From assembly GCA_002728175.1 (NCBI GenBank), contig PBVH01000006.1:15896-30076 (forward strand): a stretch of DNA of 14,181 nucleotides, in the 5' to 3' direction. Below, in pieces: positions 6,605 to 14,098 of the stretch. The stretch comes from Flavobacteriales bacterium. GTDB lineage: Bacteria; Bacteroidota; Bacteroidia; Flavobacteriales; BACL11. The notes under the pieces are model-generated. The model saw nothing but the letters and a program-made list of their open reading frames with translations, ran no database searches and had not been told where the DNA came from. Positions within the stretch are counted from its first letter, which is position 1; each line of letters begins with the position of its first letter. The translations under genes were made by a program, and so were the position numbers.

Positions 6605-7234
6605 TTAAACTGTAAAAATTAGATTACAAATGTAATTTTTTTGACTTAATATATTATTAAATACAAAGGAAATACTACCCTCTTGTTTATATTTTAAAAA
6701 CAAATATAAAAATAGCCATAGAACTCCTAAAAAATGCCAATATGTTGAAATAAGTTTAAAACTTAGCATATTATCTGTACTATATATTTTTTTTAATGAA
6801 AAATAAATTGCAAAAATCAGTGCAATAATTCCTCCTACTAAATGAACCAGATGTGCGAGAGTTAAAACATATAGAAATGAACCCGCAACATTGCTTCCTT
6901 CACCTGTTAAATAAACTCCTTGTAATGTTAATTCTTGCCATCCTTTAAATTGAAAATATACAAAAACCATGGACAACAAAAAAGTTGTTATAATGTATGC
7001 AGTAGGCTGCTTATTTTTTTTAATTAAACTACTTGCAATAACTAAAGATATACTACTTAAAATAATAGTAATGGCACTAAATAAGAACCAATTTGGTAAT
7101 GCAAACTCTAACCAATTTCCCTCAGCTCTACGTACAATTACCGCAGAAGTCAAACCTGCAAAGAACATGCAAATAGATCCTATACCTATCCAAAGTAACT
7201 GTGTTTTTGCTCTATTTTCTTTAATACTTAGCAT
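6605..7234 (-). CDS. Cytochrome c oxidase subunit III family protein, short form
   Basis: A 209-residue protein of the heme-copper oxidase subunit III family with five membrane helices (about 13-33, 48-70, 77-97, 116-146 and 162-180). The family Glu follows GWQ (E101). Helix 4 carries LTLAHLVHLVGGIIAL and the last helix carries the conserved STYWHFLGVLWLFLY (163-177). This is the first of two adjacent subunit III genes, an arrangement seen in Bacteroidota oxidase clusters. Which of the two occupies the classical subunit III position is not clear from sequence. About 25 residues follow the last helix (KQEGSISF to the end), where homologues in my recollection stop soon after the helix. It lies 4 nt after coxI and 2 nt before the long coxIII. 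Confidence 0.9.
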   Translation of the reverse strand: MLSIKENRAKTQLLWIGIGSICMFFAGLTSAVIVRRAEGNWLEFALPNWFLFSAITIILSSISLVIASSLIKKNKQPTAYIITTFLLSMVFVYFQFKGWQELTLQGVYLTGEGSNVAGSFLYVLTLAHLVHLVGGIIALIFAIYFSLKKIYSTDNMLSFKLISTYWHFLGVLWLFLYLFLKYKQEGSISFVFNNILSQKNYICNLIFTV

Positions 7235-7238
7235 ATTA

Positions 7239-8987
7239 TCAATGTTCTTCTTCTCCTTCTTTTAATGGTACTGTCTGTGGAATAAAATCTTCATCTGAAT
7301 TTGGATTCGAATAATCATAAGCCCATCTATGTACTGTTGGTAGTTCGCCAGGCCAATTTCCATGAATTCTTTCAATTGGCGCATCCCACTCTAATGTGTT
7401 TGAACCCCATGGGTTTTGTTCAGTTTTAGTCCCTTTAAAAATACTGTAAACAAAGTTGAAGATAAAAATAACTTGAACAATCGCTCCTGCTAAAGCAAAG
7501 AACGTGATAATATCATTTATATCACTTAACCCATCAAACATTGGAAATGCAGTGTTAGAATAATATCTTCTAGGTAATCCTGCTAAACCTAAAAAATGCA
7601 TAGGGAAGAACACTCCATATGCACATACAAAGGTAAACCAAAAATGAATGTAGCCTAAATTTTTGTTCATCATCTTACCATACATTTTTGGAAACCAATG
7701 ATAAACACCTGCTAACATTCCATATATAGCTGACAATCCCATTACAATATGGAAGTGACCCACCACAAAATAAGTATCATGAACATTGATATCTAAGGCA
7801 CTATCACCTAGTATTAGACCTGTAAGCCCTCCTGTTATAAAAGTTGAAACAGCCGCTATTGCAAAGAGCATGGCGGGGGTAAATCTAATATTCCCTCTCC
7901 ACAAGGTAGCTAAATAATTAAAAACTTTAATAGCTGAAGGAATAGCAATAAGAAGTGTAGTGAATGTGAATACAGATCCTAAGAACGGATTCATTCCTGT
8001 CATAAACATATGATGTCCCCAAACAATAAAAGACAAAAAAGCTATACCTAGAAGTGCTCCAACCATTGCTTTATATCCAAAAATTGGTTTTCTAGAATTA
8101 ACTGATATCACTTCTGAGACTATACCTAAAGCGGGTAATAAAATTATATACACTTCGGGGTGACCTAAAAACCAAAATAGATGCTGAAATAAAATAGGAC
8201 TACCACCGACATTGTGTAGTATTTCTCCATTAATAACAATATCTGACAAGTAAAAACTAGTTCCAAACGAGCGATCAAAAATTAATAATAGACCACAAGA
8301 TAAAAGTACTGGAAAAGATAAAACACCTAAAATTGCAGTTATTAGCAAAGCCCAAACAGTAAGAGGCAAACGCTTCATACTCATTCCTTTGGTTCTAAGA
8401 TTTAATACGGTAACAATATAATTTAAACCACCCAATAAAGATCCAACTACAAAAAGTGTAATACTGATGAGCCACAATGTCATTCCGGTACCAGAACCTG
8501 GTATGGCTTGGGGCAGTGCACTTAAAGGAGGATATATTGTCCATCCTGCTGAGGCAGGGCCAGTTTCAACCCATATCGAACTCATTAATACTACAGTCGC
8601 TATAGCAAAAAACCAATAAGATAGCATATTCATAAATCCAGAGGCCATATCTCTAGCGCCAATCTGAAGTGGAATTAAAAAATTTGCGAAGGTTCCTGAT
8701 AATCCGGCTGTTAAAACCCAAAACACTAAAATTGTACCATGCATTGTTACTAACGCTAAATATTTATCTGGATTTAGACCACCCGCCTCATTCACCCAAT
8801 TAGAAGGAAGTAAATTATATAAAATTGATGACTCTCCTGGATTTGCAAGTTGAACTCTAAATATCGCCGACATAAGCATTCCAACTAACGCCATAAACAT
8901 TCCAGTTAACAAAAACTGTTTTGCAATCATCTTGTGATCCAATGAAAAAATATACTTGGTAATAAATGTTTCTTTATGATGTCCCAT
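7239..8987 (-). CDS. ctaD: Cytochrome c oxidase subunit I, A1-type heme-copper oxidase
   Basis: Catalytic subunit that reduces O2 to water and pumps protons across the inner membrane. All metal ligands are present in 582 residues: H83 (TMHGTIL) and H413 for low-spin heme a, H411 (VVGHFHIVM) for heme a3, and H276, H325 and H326 (GHPEVY, WGHHMF) for CuB. Y280 is the expected partner of the His-Tyr cross-link. The D-channel is complete: N102, D113 (GARDM) and N120, ending at E278 in GHPEVY. The K-channel lysine is K354 in PSAIKVF. This makes it a canonical A1-type proton-pumping oxidase. The C-terminal part carries NPWGSNTLEWDAP (about 526-538) and an acidic tail. It follows coxII by 9 nt and starts at the ATG giving MGHHKETFITKYIFSLDHK, typical of the family. 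Confidence 0.98.
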   Translation of the reverse strand: MGHHKETFITKYIFSLDHKMIAKQFLLTGMFMALVGMLMSAIFRVQLANPGESSILYNLLPSNWVNEAGGLNPDKYLALVTMHGTILVFWVLTAGLSGTFANFLIPLQIGARDMASGFMNMLSYWFFAIATVVLMSSIWVETGPASAGWTIYPPLSALPQAIPGSGTGMTLWLISITLFVVGSLLGGLNYIVTVLNLRTKGMSMKRLPLTVWALLITAILGVLSFPVLLSCGLLLIFDRSFGTSFYLSDIVINGEILHNVGGSPILFQHLFWFLGHPEVYIILLPALGIVSEVISVNSRKPIFGYKAMVGALLGIAFLSFIVWGHHMFMTGMNPFLGSVFTFTTLLIAIPSAIKVFNYLATLWRGNIRFTPAMLFAIAAVSTFITGGLTGLILGDSALDINVHDTYFVVGHFHIVMGLSAIYGMLAGVYHWFPKMYGKMMNKNLGYIHFWFTFVCAYGVFFPMHFLGLAGLPRRYYSNTAFPMFDGLSDINDIITFFALAGAIVQVIFIFNFVYSIFKGTKTEQNPWGSNTLEWDAPIERIHGNWPGELPTVHRWAYDYSNPNSDEDFIPQTVPLKEGEEEH

Positions 8988-8996
8988 TCTTTTCTT

Positions 8997-9974
8997 TTAT
9001 CTTTGTGTTAATAATTTTTGTCCTAAAGTTTTTTGCTGAGCTATCCAAGCATCATACTCAGCTTGCGTTTCTACAATAAATTTCATTTGCATATTATAAT
9101 GAGCCGAACCACATATTTTATTACATAATAAAATGTATTCAAAATCTTCACCCTCTTCCTGTTTCATCTGAGCTGTAGTTTTTGTAGGGGTAAATCCGAA
9201 CTGAGTAATTAATCCTGGAACACAATTCATTTGTACCCTAAAATGTGGAAGAAATGCTGAGTGGATAATATCTTGTGATCTAAACTGTAACAACACGGGT
9301 TTATCAACAACTAAATGGACTTCTCTAGTTATTTTATCATCTAAGGAATTATTATCGGTCATGTCAACACCCAACGCGTTTGTAGCGTCAATTAATCTAA
9401 AATCAGATTTACCTAACTTATTATCTTCACCCGAATATCTAGCTGTCCAACCAAACTGTTTACTGTGAATTTCTATATATTTAGCACTTGACAAATCCAT
9501 ATTCATTGTCTCATTCCATGTCTTTAGTCCATAAATAATGACACCTGTTAAAACAATGGTTGGTATAATAGTCCAAATAAGTTCTAGCTTATTATTGTGA
9601 GCAAAGAAATATGCGTTGTTTGACTTTTTTCCTCTGTATAGATATGAAAAAATAAACAACATAGGTGTGGTTATAAAAAATACAACGAGAATTAAAGTCA
9701 TTGTAAACTGCATAAGAGCATCAATTTTTGCCCCATGAATCGAGGCTGCATCTGGTAACAACAAATCATTCCAAGCAATCATTTGCCAAACAACAAAAAC
9801 TAAAAAACCAAATCCTATTACTAAATATAATATGCCTTGAGTTTTATTATCCGACTCTGTAACCTCATTTACATCCTCCTTTTTTAACTCAGCTAGTAAT
9901 TCACTAACACGAACAATTTGAACCATTGCTGCAACGACTAATAACGTTACAATTGCAACTAATATTGATGTCAT
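8997..9974 (-). CDS. ctaC: Cytochrome c oxidase subunit II (CuA)
   Basis: Electron-entry subunit that accepts electrons from a cytochrome c at its CuA centre and passes them to subunit I. It has 325 residues: an extra N-terminal helix (about 3-21), the two usual helices (about 88-112 and 131-151) joined to a third hydrophobic stretch at 47-68, and a periplasmic cupredoxin domain from about 163. CuA ligands are visible: H238 (IIHSAFLPHF), C284 and C288 in CNKICGSAHYNM, H292 and M295. The residue between the cysteines that is usually Glu (C-x-E-x-C) is Lys286 here; in known structures its backbone carbonyl binds copper, so the site can still form. There is no C-terminal CxxCH domain, so a separate cytochrome c must be the donor. 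It is first in the oxidase operon, behind a good promoter. Confidence 0.97.
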   Translation of the reverse strand: MTSILVAIVTLLVVAAMVQIVRVSELLAELKKEDVNEVTESDNKTQGILYLVIGFGFLVFVVWQMIAWNDLLLPDAASIHGAKIDALMQFTMTLILVVFFITTPMLFIFSYLYRGKKSNNAYFFAHNNKLELIWTIIPTIVLTGVIIYGLKTWNETMNMDLSSAKYIEIHSKQFGWTARYSGEDNKLGKSDFRLIDATNALGVDMTDNNSLDDKITREVHLVVDKPVLLQFRSQDIIHSAFLPHFRVQMNCVPGLITQFGFTPTKTTAQMKQEEGEDFEYILLCNKICGSAHYNMQMKFIVETQAEYDAWIAQQKTLGQKLLTQR

Positions 9975-9997
9975 ATTTTAATTATTTTATTCGTTAA

Positions 9998-10005
9998 CAA
10001 AAATA
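9998..10005 (-). promoter_or_regulatory. Cytochrome oxidase operon promoter, -7 element
   Basis: The minus strand reads TATTTTTG (10005 to 9998), followed by T, a perfect match to TAnnTTTGY. It ends 23 nt before the coxII ATG, giving a leader of about 18 nt. No clean TTG sits at the -33 distance; the sequence there reads TTTTC. The 97-bp gap between queD and coxII holds no other gene, and I see no strong terminator in it. Confidence 0.5.
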
Positions 10006-10071
10006 ACCAAATCTAATTAGCAGAGAAAACTTTTTTACTTAATTGTGTAAATAAATTTTTATTAATTACAA

Positions 10072-10509
10072 TTATCTATAATCATCCGAATGCCACTCAG
10101 CAAATGAAGTTGCTGTTTCAGATAAAACAAGCTTGTGTAATGTTATGTTTTTAGGTATTTTATTCATTATAATTTTAGCAAAATCTGCCACTAAATTTTC
10201 TGAAGTTGGTTGATAAGGCAAAAAAAATACTTTTTCAAAAGCACTAAAATCAATATTAAAATGTGGCGTGTTTTTGTTTAAAACAAAAGAATGATCATAC
10301 TTGTTTACTATACAATCATTTATAATTTTTTTTAGCTCTCCAAAATCTATAACCATACCATTTTTTACATCATTATTATTTTGTAACACATTTCCTTTAA
10401 CTGTTACCCACATCCTATATGAGTGACCATGAATGTTCTTGCAAAGCCCATCGTAACCATAAAGCGCGTGAGCCATTTCAAATTTAAACTCCTTAGTTAT
10501 TCTAATCAT
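10072..10509 (-). CDS. queD: 6-carboxy-5,6,7,8-tetrahydropterin synthase / 6-pyruvoyl-tetrahydropterin synthase family
   Basis: Small T-fold enzyme of 145 residues, expected to convert dihydroneopterin triphosphate to 6-carboxytetrahydropterin, the first committed step to queuosine after GTP cyclohydrolase I. Zinc ligands H14, H27 and H29 are visible (EMAHAL and NIHGHSY). The catalytic Cys is C23 in the CxxxHGH pattern, and D72-H73 in KYDHSFVLN supply the catalytic pair. PTSEN (101-105) and the pterin-anchoring E131 in LSETATSF complete the site. The CxxxHGH form is that of QueD and true PTPS, not the Glu-bearing PTPS-III group. Biopterin synthesis cannot be excluded from sequence, but QueD is the usual bacterial role. 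Its ATG overlaps the end of trhO by 8 nt, so the two are probably translated together. Confidence 0.88.
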   Translation of the reverse strand: MIRITKEFKFEMAHALYGYDGLCKNIHGHSYRMWVTVKGNVLQNNNDVKNGMVIDFGELKKIINDCIVNKYDHSFVLNKNTPHFNIDFSAFEKVFFLPYQPTSENLVADFAKIIMNKIPKNITLHKLVLSETATSFAEWHSDDYR

Positions 10510-11551
10510 TTTTTAAATTTAATTTTACTCTTTTATGACTATAGTACATTTTTTTATTTTCTTTTCCTTTTCTCAAGTTGTACTGTTCCTCATCGGAAAG
10601 TTTCATTACATCTATACATTCAAGCGAACAACAATTATCATATTTACTTTTACAACTATTACACTGAATAAATAATAAGTTACAATTTACATTTGCACAA
10701 TTGACATGCGTGTCACATGAAGATCCGCACTGGTGACATTTACTTATAATTTTACTCGAAACTCTTTCACTTCTTCTTTCGTCAAAAACAAAATTCTTTC
10801 CCTCAAACTTATTTTCTAAAGTGTTATCTTCTTTAATCTGCCTTACATAATCAATGATACCTCCATGAAGTTGATTGACATCTTTGAATCCATGATGCTT
10901 TAAATATGCTGATGTTTTTTCACATCTTATACCACCAGTACAATAGAGCAGTATTTTATCGTTTTTTTTGTTTTTAAGAAGCTTTTTTACAATAGGCAAC
11001 TCCTGCCTAAAGGTCTCTGCATCTGGGCAAATTGCATCTTTGAATCTACCTATTTCACTCTCATAATGATTTCGCATATCTACCACAGTTGCCCCCTGAT
11101 TCATTGCTTCGTTCCATTGTTTTGCATTTAAATGTTTCCCTACATTGGTCACATCATATTCATTGTTTTTTAACCCATCGGCCACTATTTTTTTTCTCAC
11201 CTTAATTGTAAGTTTAAAAAAAGACTCTTTTCTTTCCTCTATTGCTTGCTTAAAAACAATATCTTTAAAATAATCTAATGATTTAACGTGTTCTGTAAAG
11301 TCATCATATTTTTCTTCCGGAACACTTATTTGAGCATTTATACCTTCAAAAGACAAATAAACTCTACCTAAAACATTCAGTTTTTGCCAATTTTCATAAA
11401 GCTGATCTCTTAATTCTTGCGGAGATTCAATGATTACATATTTATAAAAAGAAACTGTTTTTCTTCTAAAGTTTTCATTTAAAACTTGTTTTAAGCCTTG
11501 GGCCTTACTTAGCTTGTTGAAGAGGTTTTTTTTTCCTGAGTTTGGATCCAC
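10502..11551 (-). CDS. trhO: tRNA uridine(34) hydroxylase, rhodanese family (TrhO/YceA, UPF0176)
   Basis: Oxygen-dependent enzyme that hydroxylates U34 of certain tRNAs to 5-hydroxyuridine, the precursor of mo5U/cmo5U. From the GTG at 11551 it has 349 residues (E. coli 350). An N-terminal domain starts at VSFYKY (about 33) and contains GRVYLSFEGINAQISVP. The rhodanese domain has DMRNHYESEIG (158-168) and the active-site loop CTGGIRC (C204 to C210). A Cys-rich C-terminal region (272-312) with ten cysteines, including CHQCGSSC and CNSCKSKYDNCC, probably binds zinc. An in-frame TTG at 11593 would extend it by 14 residues, but the candidate promoter -7 element lies inside that extension and those residues do not fit the family. 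I therefore prefer GTG; no ATG is available near the N-terminus. Confidence 0.92.
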   Translation of the reverse strand: MDPNSGKKNLFNKLSKAQGLKQVLNENFRRKTVSFYKYVIIESPQELRDQLYENWQKLNVLGRVYLSFEGINAQISVPEEKYDDFTEHVKSLDYFKDIVFKQAIEERKESFFKLTIKVRKKIVADGLKNNEYDVTNVGKHLNAKQWNEAMNQGATVVDMRNHYESEIGRFKDAICPDAETFRQELPIVKKLLKNKKNDKILLYCTGGIRCEKTSAYLKHHGFKDVNQLHGGIIDYVRQIKEDNTLENKFEGKNFVFDERRSERVSSKIISKCHQCGSSCDTHVNCANVNCNLLFIQCNSCKSKYDNCCSLECIDVMKLSDEEQYNLRKGKENKKMYYSHKRVKLNLKND

Positions 11552-11575
11552 TTTTAGGTTAATTTGAATATTACA

Positions 11576-11583
11576 CAAAGATA
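11576..11583 (-). promoter_or_regulatory. trhO-queD promoter, -7 element
   Basis: The minus strand reads TATCTTTG (11583 to 11576), followed by T, a perfect TAnnTTTGY match, ending 24 nt before the preferred GTG start of trhO. No clear TTG stands at -33. Its position argues against the TTG start at 11593, which lies upstream of it. Confidence 0.45.
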
Positions 11584-11614
11584 TAAAAATCAAACTTTTT
11601 TTGTATAAAAAATA

Positions 11615-11647
11615 TTGGCATCAAAATAAAGGAGAATGTTATATTTG
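11615..11647 (+). promoter_or_regulatory. tdh-cysS promoter (TTG / TAnnTTTG)
   Basis: TATATTTG at 11640-11647, followed by T, is a perfect -7 match, with a TTG at 11615-11617 lying 22 nt upstream. Transcription would begin near 11652, about 15 nt before the tdh ATG at 11667. This places the start downstream of the in-frame TTG at 11601 and supports the ATG. Confidence 0.5.
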
Positions 11648-11666
11648 TAAAAATATTGTTTTCATA

Positions 11667-12626
11667 ATGAAAGATGTTATTTTAGTAATTGGTTCATCAG
11701 GACAAATTGGCACAGAATTGGTCCTGGAATTAAGAAAAATTTACGGAAACAACAACGTGGTTGCATCTGATATTCGAGCTTCATCCATTGAAATATTAGA
11801 TAGCGGTCCTTTTGAGACTCTAGATGTTCTTGATGAAAAAAAATTAAGAGCTATTGTAATAAAATACAAAATCACACAAGTCTATTTATTGGCAGCATTG
11901 TTATCAGCTAAGGCAGAAAAAGATATTGAATTAGCTTGGAAATTAAATGTTCGTTCACACTCCAACATATTAGAGCTAGCAAAAGAAAGACTTATTAAAA
12001 AGATCTTTTGGCCTTCGTCAATTGCTGTGTTTGGCTCTAAGACCCCAAAAGAAAACACTCCACAATACACTATAATGGAACCAAATACTGTCTATGGGAT
12101 TAGCAAGCTAGCAGGTGAAAGGTGGAATGAATACTATCACGATAAGTTTGGTGTGGATGTAAGATCATTAAGATATCCTGGATTAATAGGCTGGATGAGT
12201 GAGGCAGGAGGAGGGACAACTGATTACGCAGTTAATATTTTTCATGAAGCTTTAAAAACAAAAAAATATTGTTGTTTTTTAAAGAAAAACACGAAGCTCC
12301 CTATGATGTATATGAAAGATGCAATTCGAGCAACAATTGATATAATGGAAGCCCCTAGTGAAAAAATAAAAATTAGATCATCATATAATTTGGCTGGCAT
12401 TTCTTTTACTCCAAATGAGATTGCTAAAGAAATAAAAAAGTATATTAAAGATTTTGAAATTTCTTATAAACCCGATTTTCGTCAAAAAATCGCTGATTCA
12501 TGGCCACAATCAATAAATGATCAAAATGCTCAGTGCGATTGGGGTTGGAAATTAAATTATAATTTGCAGAAAATTACTAAAGATATGCTGTCGAATTTAA
12601 AAAAGAAATATCAATATAATTACTGA
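11667..12626 (+). CDS. tdh: L-threonine 3-dehydrogenase, short-chain (extended SDR) type
   Basis: NAD-dependent oxidation of L-threonine to 2-amino-3-ketobutyrate in the cytoplasm, which KBL then splits to glycine and acetyl-CoA. The 319-residue chain opens with a Rossmann motif, GSSGQIG at 9-15, and D35 (ASDIR) at the end of strand 2 selects NAD. The SDR catalytic set is S117/S118 (WPSSIAVFG), Y143 and K147 in YGISK. The stretches TPKENTPQYTIMEP, GGGTTDYAV, MMYMKDAI, YNPDF-like YKPDFRQKIADSWP and IRSSYNLA match, from memory, the SDR-type TDH of Flavobacterium frigidimaris closely, so this is more specific than a generic NAD-dependent epimerase call. I chose the ATG at 11667 over an in-frame TTG at 11601, because the promoter lies between them and the Rossmann strand then starts at residue 4. 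No kbl is in the window. Confidence 0.92.
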   Translation: MKDVILVIGSSGQIGTELVLELRKIYGNNNVVASDIRASSIEILDSGPFETLDVLDEKKLRAIVIKYKITQVYLLAALLSAKAEKDIELAWKLNVRSHSNILELAKERLIKKIFWPSSIAVFGSKTPKENTPQYTIMEPNTVYGISKLAGERWNEYYHDKFGVDVRSLRYPGLIGWMSEAGGGTTDYAVNIFHEALKTKKYCCFLKKNTKLPMMYMKDAIRATIDIMEAPSEKIKIRSSYNLAGISFTPNEIAKEIKKYIKDFEISYKPDFRQKIADSWPQSINDQNAQCDWGWKLNYNLQKITKDMLSNLKKKYQYNY

Positions 12627-14098
12627 TGAACCTTACTATATACAATACATTAAGTAGAAAAAAAGAAAAATTCGTTCCAATTAACAAGAATCATGTTGGA
12701 ATGTATGTGTGTGGTCCAACTGTTTACGGAAGCCCTCATTTAGGACACGCAAGACCAGCTATAACTTTTGATGTGGTTTTTAGATATCTTCAACATCTTG
12801 GATATAAAGTTAGGTATGTTCGAAACATTACCGATGCTGGTCACTTAGAAAATGATGCTGACGAAGGGGAAGATAAAATAGCTAAAAAAGCTGTTCTTGA
12901 AAAGTTAGAGCCAATGGAAATTGTACAAAAATATACCTTGGAATACCATTCATCATTAGAGCTGTTAAATTGTTTGTCTCCATCAATTGAACCGAGAGCT
13001 ACTGGACATGTTATAGAGCAAATAGAGATGGTAAAAAAAATGATAGTTAACGGTTTTGCGTACGAACAAAATGGTTCAGTATATCTTGATGTTACTAAAT
13101 ACAACAAAAGATATCCATATGGGATATTATCAGGTAGAAAAATAGATGATACTCTTGAGGGAACAAGAGAATTACACAATCAAAGCGAGAAAAAAAATTC
13201 TGTAGATTTTGCAATTTGGAAAAAAGCAGATAAAAACCATATTATGCGATGGTCATCACCCTGGGGGGAAGGCTTTCCTGGTTGGCATTTAGAGTGTTCT
13301 GCAATGAGTGCTAAATATTTAGGTAAAACATTTGATATTCATGGTGGAGGAATGGATTTAATGTTTCCCCATCATGAGGCAGAAATAGCACAAAGTCATG
13401 CGGCTAACAATTGTACTCCTGCCAAGTATTGGATGCATAATAATATGATTACAATTGATGGGCAAAAAATGGGTAAATCACTTAACAATTTTATTAATCT
13501 AGAGGAATTTTTTAACGGAAATCATGAAAAACTTGATAGAGCATATCACCCTATGACTATTAGATTTTTTATTCTTCAAGCGCACTACAGAGGTACGCTA
13601 GATTTTAGCAATAGTGCATTAGCTGCCGCAGAAAAAGGATTTCTAAAACTTATATCTGCAATACAAACTTTAAAAAATATCACTCACAACAAAGTTTCAT
13701 CTTTTGATATTAAAAAAATTGAAGAAAAATATTATTCTTCGCTAAATGACGACTTCAACACCCCTATTTTAATTGCTCATTTGTTTGATAGTGTTAAAAC
13801 TATTAATGCCCTTAAAGCTAGTAAAGAGACGTTAAATAAAAAAGATCTTACAAAATTCACCTCAACATTTGAGTTTTTTATTGTTGATGTTTTAGGGCTT
13901 AAACCAATAACTCAAAAGAAGATAAAAGATAACAATATCGAAGGAATAATGAAAATACTTCTTGAGTTAAGAAACAAAGCAAAACAAAATAAGGATTTTA
14001 TTACCGCGGATATGATTAGAGATGAGCTAGATAAAATTAGTATCCAAATAAAAGACGGAAGAGAGGGAACTACATGGAATATGAAAAAAGATGATTAG
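12626..14098 (+). CDS. cysS: Cysteine--tRNA ligase
   Basis: Cytoplasmic class I synthetase that charges tRNA-Cys with cysteine. The 490 residues are complete. The HIGH signature is HLGH (38-41) after CGPTVYGSP, and the KMSKS loop is KMGKS (281-285) in DGQKMGKSLNNF. Zinc ligands that select cysteine are C29, C224 (WHLECSAMS), H249 and E253 (FPHHEAEIAQS), aligning with C28, C209, H234 and E238 of E. coli. The C-terminal part (about 350-490) is the helical bundle and anticodon-binding region. The A of its ATG is the last base of the tdh TGA (TGATG), a one-base overlap typical of coupled translation. An 8-nt overlap links it to the next gene. No truncation is seen. Confidence 0.97.
   Translation: MNLTIYNTLSRKKEKFVPINKNHVGMYVCGPTVYGSPHLGHARPAITFDVVFRYLQHLGYKVRYVRNITDAGHLENDADEGEDKIAKKAVLEKLEPMEIVQKYTLEYHSSLELLNCLSPSIEPRATGHVIEQIEMVKKMIVNGFAYEQNGSVYLDVTKYNKRYPYGILSGRKIDDTLEGTRELHNQSEKKNSVDFAIWKKADKNHIMRWSSPWGEGFPGWHLECSAMSAKYLGKTFDIHGGGMDLMFPHHEAEIAQSHAANNCTPAKYWMHNNMITIDGQKMGKSLNNFINLEEFFNGNHEKLDRAYHPMTIRFFILQAHYRGTLDFSNSALAAAEKGFLKLISAIQTLKNITHNKVSSFDIKKIEEKYYSSLNDDFNTPILIAHLFDSVKTINALKASKETLNKKDLTKFTSTFEFFIVDVLGLKPITQKKIKDNNIEGIMKILLELRNKAKQNKDFITADMIRDELDKISIQIKDGREGTTWNMKKDD

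Noticed and set aside
6969..7265. Plus-strand open frame of about 98 codons
   Set aside because: It is antisense to the short subunit III and the end of ctaD; its hydrophobic stretches mirror membrane-helix codons on the other strand.
10041..10073. Possible hairpin (AATTGT / ACAATT) after queD
   Set aside because: Only six perfect pairs with a loop of about 20 nt and no clean T tract, too weak to call a terminator.
10423..10671. Plus-strand open frame of about 82 codons over the trhO/queD junction
   Set aside because: It is antisense to two recognised genes and has a low-complexity F/Y/N-rich translation.
11629..11652. SD-like AAGGAG followed by a four-codon ATG frame
   Set aside because: It lies upstream of the proposed tdh -7 element, so it would not be transcribed from it, and this lineage does not usually use SD sites.
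11882..12070. Minus-strand open frame of about 62 codons
   Set aside because: It lies inside tdh on the opposite strand and has no supporting signal.
12841..13179. Minus-strand open frame of about 112 codons
   Set aside because: It lies inside cysS on the opposite strand and has no recognisable features.
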